Made by a program: the position numbers and the translations under genes. This document shows, one piece after another, positions 1 through 5,686 of a DNA stretch of 6,665 nt. Numbering within the stretch: position 1 is the first letter of the stretch; every line of letters starts with the position of its first letter. The notes below the pieces were generated by a model. The model was not told the origin of the DNA, ran no database searches, and was given only the letters and a program-made list of their open reading frames with translations. Location: assembly GCA_035504175.1 (NCBI GenBank), contig DATJSJ010000078.1, forward strand, positions 1 to 6,665, read 5' to 3'. This DNA comes from DATJSJ01 sp035504175 (GTDB taxonomy: Bacteria > Pseudomonadota > Alphaproteobacteria > Acetobacterales > Acetobacteraceae).

Positions 1-28
1 GCGGCGGACGATCCTGGCGGGAGTCACG

Positions 29-98
29 CAACATTTCTGACGCAGCATTTCTGACGCAGCGTTTCTGGCGCAACAATTCTGGCGCAGCGTTTCTGAGA
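29..98. repeat. Five tandem copies of a 14-bp unit
   Basis: Five head-to-tail 14-bp units begin at 29, 43, 57, 71 and 85, following CARCRWTTCTGRCG; the last copy decays at its final two bases. The unit length is not a multiple of three, so the array does not encode a repeated peptide in one frame, which fits non-coding DNA. It is less GC-rich than its surroundings. A degenerate extra half-copy may lie around 7-19. The variants are interspersed (GAC versus GGC, CAAC versus CAGC), suggesting slippage followed by drift. Function is unknown. Confidence 0.85.
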
Positions 99-267
99 GG
101 CGGACGGCGGCGACGGGCCGGTGAAGACGTCCGGCGCCGCCTGCATGTGGCTTGCGCCGGCGACGAACGGCGCGTCCCCGCCAGCCTCGCCGGTCCCGCT
201 GCTATCCCGCGCGGAGCGGCGAACCGGCCCGACCCGGCCGGGTGGCCAACGCCGTGCCGTGGTTCGC

Positions 268-295
268 CGGACGCCGCCAGATGCCGCGGCGTCCG
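268..295. other. Perfect 10-bp-stem hairpin upstream of the lipoprotein gene
   Basis: The left arm at 268-277 (CGGACGCCGC) and right arm at 286-295 (GCGGCGTCCG) are exact reverse complements around an 8-base loop. No T-run follows, so a classical intrinsic terminator is not supported. It could terminate an upstream transcript weakly, shape the 5' leader of the lipoprotein mRNA, or be chance in GC-rich DNA. Confidence 0.4.
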
Positions 296-333
296 CCCGT
301 ACAAGCTCTTGCGATCCATGCCCCGCCGCATGT

Positions 334-339
334 AGGAAG
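334..339 (+). promoter_or_regulatory. Ribosome binding site of the lipoprotein gene
   Basis: AGGAAG lies six bases before the ATG at 346. It is the clearest Shine-Dalgarno sequence in the window, and together with the signal peptide it fixes the start at 346 rather than at the upstream in-frame GTG at 121. Confidence 0.8.
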
Positions 340-345
340 CGTGTC

Positions 346-918
346 ATGGCGAATTCACGTCTTCACAAGCGGCTGCTCGCCGCTGTGCCGCTGGTCGGCT
401 GCACGCTGCTGCTCGCGGCATGCGGCGGCGGCACCGACCTTTCGCGTACCTTCGGCTTCACACGCGACGCGCCCAACGAATTTTCCGTCACGACCCGCGC
501 GCCGCTTTCCATGCCGCCCGATTTCTCGCTCCGCCCGCCGCGGCCGGGTGCGCCACGGCCCATGGAAGAATCGGAGTCGCGGCAGGCCGAGACAGCGCTG
601 GTGCCGCAGACGGCGCTGACCGGGGGGCAGGGGACCGAAAGTCCGGGCCAGGAAGCGCTGGTGCAGGACGCCGGTCCGCCGGTCACCAACGCCATCCGCG
701 CGGAGGTCGATGCCGACGCGCGCATGGACCAGGCCAGCAACGGCTTTGTCGATCGGCTGCTGTTCTGGCAGCGGTCGTCGCCGCACGGGATCGAGGTGGA
801 TCCCCAGAAGGAGGCGCAGCGCCTGCGCGAAGACGCCGCGCTGGGCGAGAGCCCGGAGACCGGCGACACACCCATCATCCAGCCGCGCAAGAAGGGCTGG
901 CTGGAAGGATTGTTCTGA
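346..918 (+). CDS. DUF3035 family (BamF-like) outer-membrane lipoprotein
   Basis: This is a 190-residue lipoprotein precursor. The N-terminus has basic residues (R5, K8, R9), a hydrophobic stretch, and a lipobox LAAC at 23-26, so Cys26 should be lipidated and the mature protein anchored in a membrane, most likely the outer membrane. Just after the anchor comes the DUF3035 signature: DAPNEF (41-46), then TRAPLSMPPDF (50-60) and SLRPPRPGAPRP. The middle is low in complexity and probably disordered. The C-terminus has FVDRLLFW (134-141), VDPQKEAQRLRE (151-162) and a basic tail ending KGWLEGLF. In alphaproteobacteria this family is sometimes annotated as BamF, an accessory lipoprotein of the beta-barrel assembly machine; I give that as family knowledge, not proof. 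It is separated from the hyf-like operon by 195 bases, so a functional link is not implied. Confidence 0.88.
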   Translation: MANSRLHKRLLAAVPLVGCTLLLAACGGGTDLSRTFGFTRDAPNEFSVTTRAPLSMPPDFSLRPPRPGAPRPMEESESRQAETALVPQTALTGGQGTESPGQEALVQDAGPPVTNAIRAEVDADARMDQASNGFVDRLLFWQRSSPHGIEVDPQKEAQRLREDAALGESPETGDTPIIQPRKKGWLEGLF

Positions 919-1113
919 TCCGCGTGTAGCGCTGGCATTTGGAGGGGCGCAACGGCCCGGCCTGGGAGTGCGCCTTGGCCTTCGGGCGGCGGTGCGATCG
1001 AGGGCGGGTACGAGTCGCGGGCGAGCCGGCGGGACGGATGAGACCAGCCAGTCGCCGCGGCATTTGGTTCCGACGCCCCGCGACTCCGGCGTGCTCTGCT
1101 AGCCTCCCTGCCC
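919..1113. other. Intergenic gap before the hyf-like operon
   Basis: The gap is 195 bases. A weak imperfect hairpin may form shortly after the lipoprotein stop (GGCGCA at 946-951 pairs with TGCGCC at 969-974, with GC-rich loop sequence), but no T-tract follows, so a terminator is not secure. I found no convincing sigma-70 or sigma-54 promoter, although the operon promoter most likely lies here if the operon is not read through from the lipoprotein gene. Confidence 0.4.
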
Positions 1114-3018
1114 GTGAACGCCCCATTGCTCGCTTTCCTGGTCGCAGCCATCGCCGCATTGCTCGGTCTCGGCGCGCTGGCGGCCGTCTGGCCGCGGCGG
1201 GCTTCGCTGATCGTGTGGAGTGCCGCGGGCGTGGCCGGCTTCGCTGCGGCGATCGCGTTGCTGGATCTGCTGCTGGCCATGCCCCCGGCGACGGCAGCGT
1301 TGCCCCTAGTGTTGCCCTTGGGGCTGCCGGGCGTGCCGTTGCGACTGGCGCTCGACCCGCTCGCCGCCTTCTTCGCCGCCCTGGTGTTCGGCACCGGTTC
1401 CGCCACGCTGGCCTTCATCGCGGCCACCGAGGAATTTCCCGCCGCGACCGCCGTCCCGATCTGCGTCGGCATGCTCGGGATCGCGGTGCTGGGGGAGAAC
1501 GGGTTCGCCGAGGGATTGGGGCTTGCGCTGGCAGGCACGGCGCTGTGGATGTCCGGGTCCGCCGACCGGTCCGGCGCGGCGCAGTTCGGCCTCGCCCTGC
1601 TGGCCGCGGCGGCCGTCGTTGCGGCGGGTGCGATCCTGCCCCGGGCCGGGCTTTGGACGGCGTTGATCGGTCCCGGCGCGCTGGCGGGACTGCTGCCGCT
1701 GCATCGCTGGACGGCCCCGGCCCACGGTGCCTCGACCCCCACCGCCGCGCTGCTGTCCGGCGCCATTGTTCCGACGGCGCTGTTTGTGATGTTGCGGCTG
1801 CTGCTCTCACCGAATGGGACGGTGCCTCCGGCCTGGTGGGGCGTGACGCTGTCGCTTGCCGGGGCCGCCGCCGCGGTGATCGGAGGCCTGGACGCAGCGC
1901 AGGCACCCGACCTGGACTCCGCGCTCGCGGCCGGGACAATGCGCCAGACAGGGTTGGCGACGCTGGGCATCGGTGTCGCCCTGACGGCCGTCGGCGAGGA
2001 CTTGCCGGCGGTCGCGACGATGGCCCTCGCGGCCGTGCTGGTGCTGGCGGTGCTCCAGGCGATCGCCGGAACCCTGCTGGCACTGGCGTGCGGCGCGATC
2101 CGCGAGGGTGCCGGTACGCGGCGCCTCGACCGGCTGGGGGGCCTGGTGCGGCGCATGCCCGTGACAACGGTCTGCCTGCTGGCCGGCCTGACCGGGCTGG
2201 CTGCCGTGCCGGCCAGCGCGGGCTTCGCCGTTGCCTGGCTGCTGCTGCACGCATTTCTGGGCCTGCCGCATGCCGGAACCCTGCCCGCCCAACTGTGGCG
2301 GTGTGCGCTGGTCGCGGCGGTGGGTCTGGCCAGCGCCCTGAGCATTGCCGCGGCGCTGCGGCTGGTCGGCGTGGCGTGCCTTGGCCGCCCTCGGACCCCC
2401 CGCTGCGCCGTGGCCGACGAGCCGTCGCGAGGCGGGCGCCTGGTGCTGGTGACGCTGGCCTTGGCGACGACGGCCTGGGGCGTGCTGGTGGGCCCGTTGC
2501 TGATCGTGTTCGCCGACGCGCCGATGCGCGTGCTGACCGGTGCCGGGCTGGGGCCGCTGGCGACGCCGCTCGGCCTGGCCGGCGGGGTCGAATCGCCGGG
2601 CTATGCCGCGCTGCCGATCGCCTGCCTGCTGGCGCTGATTGGCGGGCTGGTGATTTGGCTGCGACGCTTGCTGGGCGTGCCTGCCGCTGCCGCCGGCGGG
2701 CCGGCATGGGAAGACGGGTTCGCGGCGCCGCCGGGTTGGCTGCCATTCGGCGATCCCACCACCCAGACGGCCGGCGCGGACTTCGCGCCGTCGTTCCACA
2801 GATGCGGTGCGTCATGGCCGGGCCGTGATTCCGAGATCGACCGGCCGAACCACACGGTGCCGGCGACAGGTGACTGGCGGACAATCGTCGGGTCGCTTCG
2901 GGAGCTGGCGAGCAAGGGGGTAAACCTGCGGCCGCTTCCGGCCGGCAGCGCCCCTGCGATCGTCTTGATCCTGCTCGCCGGCCTGCTGATCCTGTGCGCC
3001 TGGGCCGGCGTGTCGTGA
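1114..3018 (+). CDS. hyfB: HyfB-like antiporter-type membrane subunit, channel residues degenerate
   Basis: This 634-residue, highly hydrophobic protein belongs to the NuoL/HycC/HyfB antiporter-like family that forms ion-translocating modules of complex I and Hyf/Hyc hydrogenases. Visible landmarks are LLPLHRW (193-199) with AH at 203-204 and ALLSG (212-216), matching PLHxWLPxAHxxxxxxxALMSG, and LDRLGGLVRRMP (338-349), matching the LGGLxrxMP segment before TM12. The length is close to the usual 650-680. Residues essential in working members look replaced: Lys before PLHxW is L190, the Lys after ALMSG is P220, DLKRLLAYSS reads DLDSALAAGT (266-275), and the Glu of GFVSEW is A374. E133 may keep the TM5 glutamate. 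The GTG start at 1114 is the only standard start after the in-frame stop at 1039; no clear Shine-Dalgarno precedes it. A loop around 561-600 carries repeat-like DNA and less favoured codons. It overlaps the next gene by 4 bases. Confidence 0.85.
   Translation: MNAPLLAFLVAAIAALLGLGALAAVWPRRASLIVWSAAGVAGFAAAIALLDLLLAMPPATAALPLVLPLGLPGVPLRLALDPLAAFFAALVFGTGSATLAFIAATEEFPAATAVPICVGMLGIAVLGENGFAEGLGLALAGTALWMSGSADRSGAAQFGLALLAAAAVVAAGAILPRAGLWTALIGPGALAGLLPLHRWTAPAHGASTPTAALLSGAIVPTALFVMLRLLLSPNGTVPPAWWGVTLSLAGAAAAVIGGLDAAQAPDLDSALAAGTMRQTGLATLGIGVALTAVGEDLPAVATMALAAVLVLAVLQAIAGTLLALACGAIREGAGTRRLDRLGGLVRRMPVTTVCLLAGLTGLAAVPASAGFAVAWLLLHAFLGLPHAGTLPAQLWRCALVAAVGLASALSIAAALRLVGVACLGRPRTPRCAVADEPSRGGRLVLVTLALATTAWGVLVGPLLIVFADAPMRVLTGAGLGPLATPLGLAGGVESPGYAALPIACLLALIGGLVIWLRRLLGVPAAAAGGPAWEDGFAAPPGWLPFGDPTTQTAGADFAPSFHRCGASWPGRDSEIDRPNHTVPATGDWRTIVGSLRELASKGVNLRPLPAGSAPAIVLILLAGLLILCAWAGVS
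2811..2828 (+). repeat. Dispersed-repeat core inside the hyfB-like gene
   Basis: GTCATGGCCGGGCCGTGA lies within codons for residues 566-572 of the HyfB-like protein. It closely matches, in the opposite orientation, the core of the palindromic repeat at 5162-5178 in the fused hyfEF-like gene (GTCATGGCCGGACGTGA when read on the - strand), differing by one base and one indel. Surrounding codons include AGA, TCA, ACA and GTA, uncommon elsewhere in this gene, and the encoded stretch is hydrophilic in an otherwise membrane-embedded protein. The natural loop between the FAxP-like segment and the last helix probably tolerates it. Its outer boundaries cannot be set from this window. Confidence 0.5.
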
Positions 3019-3926
3019 CGGTTCTGGCCGCCATCCTGGCGCAGGTCATCCACAGCGCCCTGATGCTGGCGGCGGCACCCGTCGCGGGCGCGCTTCGCGA
3101 TGGATTCGAAGCCCGGCTCGGCGGGCGGAGGGGTGCCGACCCATGGCAGCCGTGGCGCGATCTGCGCCGCCTGGCACGCAAGCAGCCCGCACTGACCGAG
3201 ACCGCCACGCTGCTGCCGAGGATCGCGCCGGTGGCCTGCTTCGCTGCCGCCGCGCTGGCCGCCGCAATGGTGCCGTCCTTCACGCTCGGCATGGCGTTCG
3301 CACGCTTCGCCGACCTGCTGGTTGTGGTCGGCCTGCTGGCCGCGAGCAGGATCGTTGTGGCGCTGGCGGGGCTGGAAGCCGGAACCGCGCCGGCAGGACT
3401 GGCCGCCGGCCGCATGACCAGGCTGGCATGTTTGAGCGAGCCAACCCTGTACCTCGTCATCCTCGCGTTCGGCATGCTCGGAGGCACCACCAATCTCGAC
3501 CTGCTGTTCGGTCTGCGGCTTCAGGGCATGTTGCAACCGGTGGCCGCGGCGATCCTCGCCGTTGCCGCGCTGGCATTGGCGGCGCTGGCCGGGCCGGACG
3601 AGGCGGCGTTGACCGCCGAATTCAGCGGGGCCGACCTCGCGCTGGTGCGGATGGGCGGCTGCCTGCGCGAACTGGCCTGGCTGAGCCTGGCCGCCGGATT
3701 GCTGCTTCCCGCGGGCGTGGCTGAGCCTGGCCGGGGCCCCTTGGCCTGGGTGATCGGGCTGGCCGCCTGGAGCGCGAAGGTTGTGGTCCTGATCGCATGC
3801 CTCGCTGCGTTGCGCGCCGGTGCCGGCGATCTTCGGCCCTCCCGCCGGCCGCTGGCGCTTGGGGTTGCCGCGATCCTGGGCACGCTCGCCGCGTTGCTGG
3901 TGCTGGCCAGCGTGGCGGCGGCATGA
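3015..3926 (+). CDS. hyfC: HyfC-like (NuoH/HycD family) membrane connector subunit
   Basis: The 303-residue membrane protein is of the NuoH/HycD/HyfC family, which links the membrane arm to the redox module. After the first helix comes a basic cytoplasmic loop RRGADPWQPWRDLRRLARKQ (38-57), matching the family pattern RRGPxxxQxYRDixKLxxrq. GLEAGTAPAGLAAGR (119-133) and the buried SEP (141-143) are also conserved, as is EFSGADLAL (202-210), corresponding to the family's E-Y-S-G motif. The length is close to E. coli HyfC (about 315). One family feature is missing: the acidic IPFDxAEAExE-type segment before EYSG is reduced to AGPDEAALTA (192-201). I chose the GTG at 3015, which overlaps the hyfB stop as GTGA and suggests translational coupling; a GTG at 2994 in the same frame would add seven residues. 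It ends in an ATGA overlap with the next gene. Confidence 0.83.
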   Translation: MTVLAAILAQVIHSALMLAAAPVAGALRDGFEARLGGRRGADPWQPWRDLRRLARKQPALTETATLLPRIAPVACFAAAALAAAMVPSFTLGMAFARFADLLVVVGLLAASRIVVALAGLEAGTAPAGLAAGRMTRLACLSEPTLYLVILAFGMLGGTTNLDLLFGLRLQGMLQPVAAAILAVAALALAALAGPDEAALTAEFSGADLALVRMGGCLRELAWLSLAAGLLLPAGVAEPGRGPLAWVIGLAAWSAKVVVLIACLAALRAGAGDLRPSRRPLALGVAAILGTLAALLVLASVAAA

Positions 3927-5686
3927 GTGCGGCCGCCGCCGCCATGGTCGCGCAGGGTGGTGCGGCGGCGGCACTGGCGCTGGGCTTTGCGCTGCTGGCC
4001 GTCCGCCGCATGGGCGCGTCGGCGGCGGTGTGTGCCGCGCAGATGATGGCGGTCGCAGTGGCGGCCCTGATGAAGGGCAACGTGCCCGTCGCAGCGGCCG
4101 AGGTCGCGGAGACGCTTGCTTTGGCCTGGTGGGCCGGTGCGGCGGTTCGGCGCCTGCCCCGTGGCGAGCGGCGCGCCATCCGGGCCTTCGGAGCGGACCC
4201 GGGCGCGTCGTTCGAACCGTCCGGGACGATTGTCATCGCTGCCGGAGCAGGCCTGGCGGCGCTGACATTCGCGGTTCCGGGGATCGGACTTGCACTGGCC
4301 GTCGTGCTGCTTGGGCTACTGGTCCTGGCAGGCGACAGGCAGCCCGAGCGTCAGGTGCTGGGTCTGGCCGCCGCGCAGAGCGGCCTGGTGCTGTCCACCC
4401 TGGCCGTGGGGCTGAGCGGCTGGGGCCTTATGGTCGCTGTTGTGCCGCTGCTGCCGGTGCTTGCGGCGGCGGGGCTCTGGCTGGGGACCGGGCGGAAGAG
4501 AGCCGCCGCTGTTGTGGAACCGCGTTTCGCGGGCTGGATCGACGCCGCCATCTGCTGCGCGGCCTTGCTCGGCGCCGCCACACTGCCGTGGCAGCTCGGC
4601 CCGGGCGACTACGGCATGCGGCTGGATGCGCGTGCCGCCCAAATGATCCTGTTGCTCTGCGCCCTGGCCGCGGCCGGAAGCTGGGGTGGCCTCGCCACGA
4701 GGCCGGTCTGGGGCAGCCGGCTCGCTGTGCTGGCTGGCACCGTGCTGGCGGTGGCCGCGGTCGTGCCGTTGCTGGCCTGGGTGGGCGTCGCGGTCGCGGC
4801 ATCGGGCGCTGTCGCCGCGGTCTTGCCGGCTCGCACGGAGGCCTGGCGGCGGCTGCGCCTGGCCTGCGCCGGACTTGCGCTGGCTTTGTTCGGCGCCATT
4901 GCGCTGCACGCCACCCCGGCGGCCGCCGCCGTGGCCGCGGGGATGCTGGGCTACGGCAGCCTCGCCGTGCTTGCGCCGGAACTGGCGGTGGCGGCGGTCG
5001 CGCTGATCCTGCGGCTGCCCGCTCCGCCGTTCCTGCTGCTGACGACGGGGCTGGCGGCATTGGCGATCGGGGCGGCGATGTCATGGCTGGCGGCCTCTCC
5101 CGCGCATGACCGATCGGGATGCGACACGGCAACCCCGCGCGATCGGGGGAAGATGGCCGGGTCACGTCCGGCCATGACAGAGGGGCCGGCCATGACGGAG
5201 GGGCCGGTTGTGACGGAGGGAGCCGTTGTGGCGGCGGGACCGGTTGTGACGATGAGTCGGGTCTCCTGCGTCGGTCTGGCCCAGGGCGGGGTCGCGGTCT
5301 TCGCGTTTGGGCTTGGCACGCCGGCGGGGGCGTTCGCCGGGATGCTGCAGCTTAGCCTGCTGGCACTGACGCAATGCGCCGTGCTGCTGTCGCGGGCCGA
5401 CGGATTGGACCGGCTTGCCGCGGTTGCCGGCCTTGGCGGCATCCCGCCCTTTGGTTTGTTCGCCAGCCTGGCCCTGGTCGTGGCCGCCACGGCTGCCGCC
5501 GCTCCGGTGCTGCTGCTGCCGTTGGGCGTCGGCCTGGCCGCCATTGCCTGGGGCGTGCTGCGGCGGCTTCCGGCCGGGCGGCGCGTCTGCGCGTCGCCCG
5601 CCTGGCTGCCGCTGGCATTGCTCCTGCTGTGCAGCTTTGCGATGCCGGCGTCGTGGCTCGCCTGGTTGCGCCTGGCGGCACGATGA
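3923..5686 (+). CDS. Fused HyfE-HyfF-like membrane subunit with in-frame repeat insertion
   Basis: One 587-residue frame covers what are normally two genes. Residues about 1-200 resemble HyfE (usually about 216 residues; NuoK-like helices followed by VVLLGLLVLAGDRQPERQVLG, 127-147), with the family's MENG-like site read as AQSG (151-154). Residues about 205-587 resemble a shortened HyfF (usually about 480-526): LLAWVGVAVAASGAVAAVL (283-301), EAWRRLRL (306-313) and GLGGIPPFGLFASL (503-516) correspond to the MWAAIEATTLSSAFLV, EAAWKYI and GMPPFNIFLSEF regions. The GxKxxxPxHxWLPxAH segment is absent, and equivalents of channel Glu and Lys are Ala, Leu or Gln (for example LTQC at 482-485 for LAKT). 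Residues about 393-446 are a hydrophilic insertion made by repeat DNA. ATGA overlaps at both ends place it firmly in the operon. The start at 3923 is supported by the overlap; the frame is open further upstream but inside hyfC. I use no symbol because it corresponds to two genes. Confidence 0.75.
   Translation: MSAAAAAMVAQGGAAAALALGFALLAVRRMGASAAVCAAQMMAVAVAALMKGNVPVAAAEVAETLALAWWAGAAVRRLPRGERRAIRAFGADPGASFEPSGTIVIAAGAGLAALTFAVPGIGLALAVVLLGLLVLAGDRQPERQVLGLAAAQSGLVLSTLAVGLSGWGLMVAVVPLLPVLAAAGLWLGTGRKRAAAVVEPRFAGWIDAAICCAALLGAATLPWQLGPGDYGMRLDARAAQMILLLCALAAAGSWGGLATRPVWGSRLAVLAGTVLAVAAVVPLLAWVGVAVAASGAVAAVLPARTEAWRRLRLACAGLALALFGAIALHATPAAAAVAAGMLGYGSLAVLAPELAVAAVALILRLPAPPFLLLTTGLAALAIGAAMSWLAASPAHDRSGCDTATPRDRGKMAGSRPAMTEGPAMTEGPVVTEGAVVAAGPVVTMSRVSCVGLAQGGVAVFAFGLGTPAGAFAGMLQLSLLALTQCAVLLSRADGLDRLAAVAGLGGIPPFGLFASLALVVAATAAAAPVLLLPLGVGLAAIAWGVLRRLPAGRRVCASPAWLPLALLLLCSFAMPASWLAWLRLAAR
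5153..5175. repeat. Palindromic dispersed-repeat-like element within the fused hyfEF-like gene
   Basis: ATGGCCGG (5153-5160) and CCGGCCAT (5168-5175) form a perfect 8-bp inverted repeat around GTCACGT. On the - strand the region reads as VMAGRDPAIF, a peptide I recognise as a frequent translation of dispersed palindromic repeats in Acetobacteraceae and related alphaproteobacteria. Here it lies in frame inside a coding sequence (residues 411-418), together with flanking hydrophilic codons from about 5100. That suggests a repeat element inserted into a loop without breaking the frame. Confidence 0.65.
5168..5257 (+). repeat. Five in-frame 18-bp tandem repeats coding a hexapeptide
   Basis: Units start at 5168, 5186, 5204, 5222 and 5240. 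The first two differ by a single base (CCGGCCATGACAGAGGGG versus the same with CGG); later units drift. They are in the gene's frame and encode PAMTEG, PAMTEG, PVVTEG, AVVAAG and PVVTMS (residues 416-445). The first unit overlaps the right arm of the palindrome, so the array appears to have grown from the edge of that element by duplication. The resulting loop lies between two predicted membrane helices. Confidence 0.85.

Larger units (their letters stand above)
1..345. other. Non-coding region upstream of the lipoprotein gene
   Basis: No gene is supported here. The stretch holds a 14-bp tandem repeat near its left end, a GC-rich middle part, a hairpin about 50 bases before the lipoprotein gene, and that gene's ribosome binding site. 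Open frames cross it on both strands, as expected in GC-rich DNA, but their predicted proteins are arginine/proline/alanine-rich with no recognisable domain, and none has a convincing ribosome binding site. I see no tRNA, no clear sigma-70 promoter and no terminator with a T-tract. The promoter of the lipoprotein gene may lie here or further upstream. Confidence 0.6.

Noticed and set aside
29..98. CRISPR-like array
   Set aside because: Units are 14 bp head to tail with no spacers, so this is a simple tandem repeat.
3..335. Open + strand frame across the left end, possibly the tail of an upstream gene
   Set aside because: It runs through the 14-bp tandem repeat and gives an Arg-rich sequence with no family resemblance. 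Most likely it is open by chance in GC-rich DNA.
121..345. N-terminal extension of the lipoprotein from a GTG at 121
   Set aside because: It would bury the signal peptide and lipobox 75 residues inside the protein, and it has no good ribosome binding site. The ATG at 346 has AGGAAG at proper spacing.
931..1113. Sigma-54 or sigma-70 promoter in the gap before the operon
   Set aside because: TGGCAT at 933 and TTGGTT at 1064 resemble single promoter boxes, but neither has a partner box at acceptable spacing.
363..2345. Long open frame on the - strand (also 1415-3493, 2601-3974 and 4951-6537)
   Set aside because: These lie opposite recognisable + strand genes. Their products are Arg/Ala/Pro/Ser-rich without domains, and they arise from the strong third-position GC bias of the real genes.
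2994..3014. Earlier GTG start for the hyfC-like gene
   Set aside because: It adds a short basic peptide and a 25-base overlap. The GTG at 3015 gives the GTGA overlap matching the style of the other junctions, though the earlier start is not excluded.
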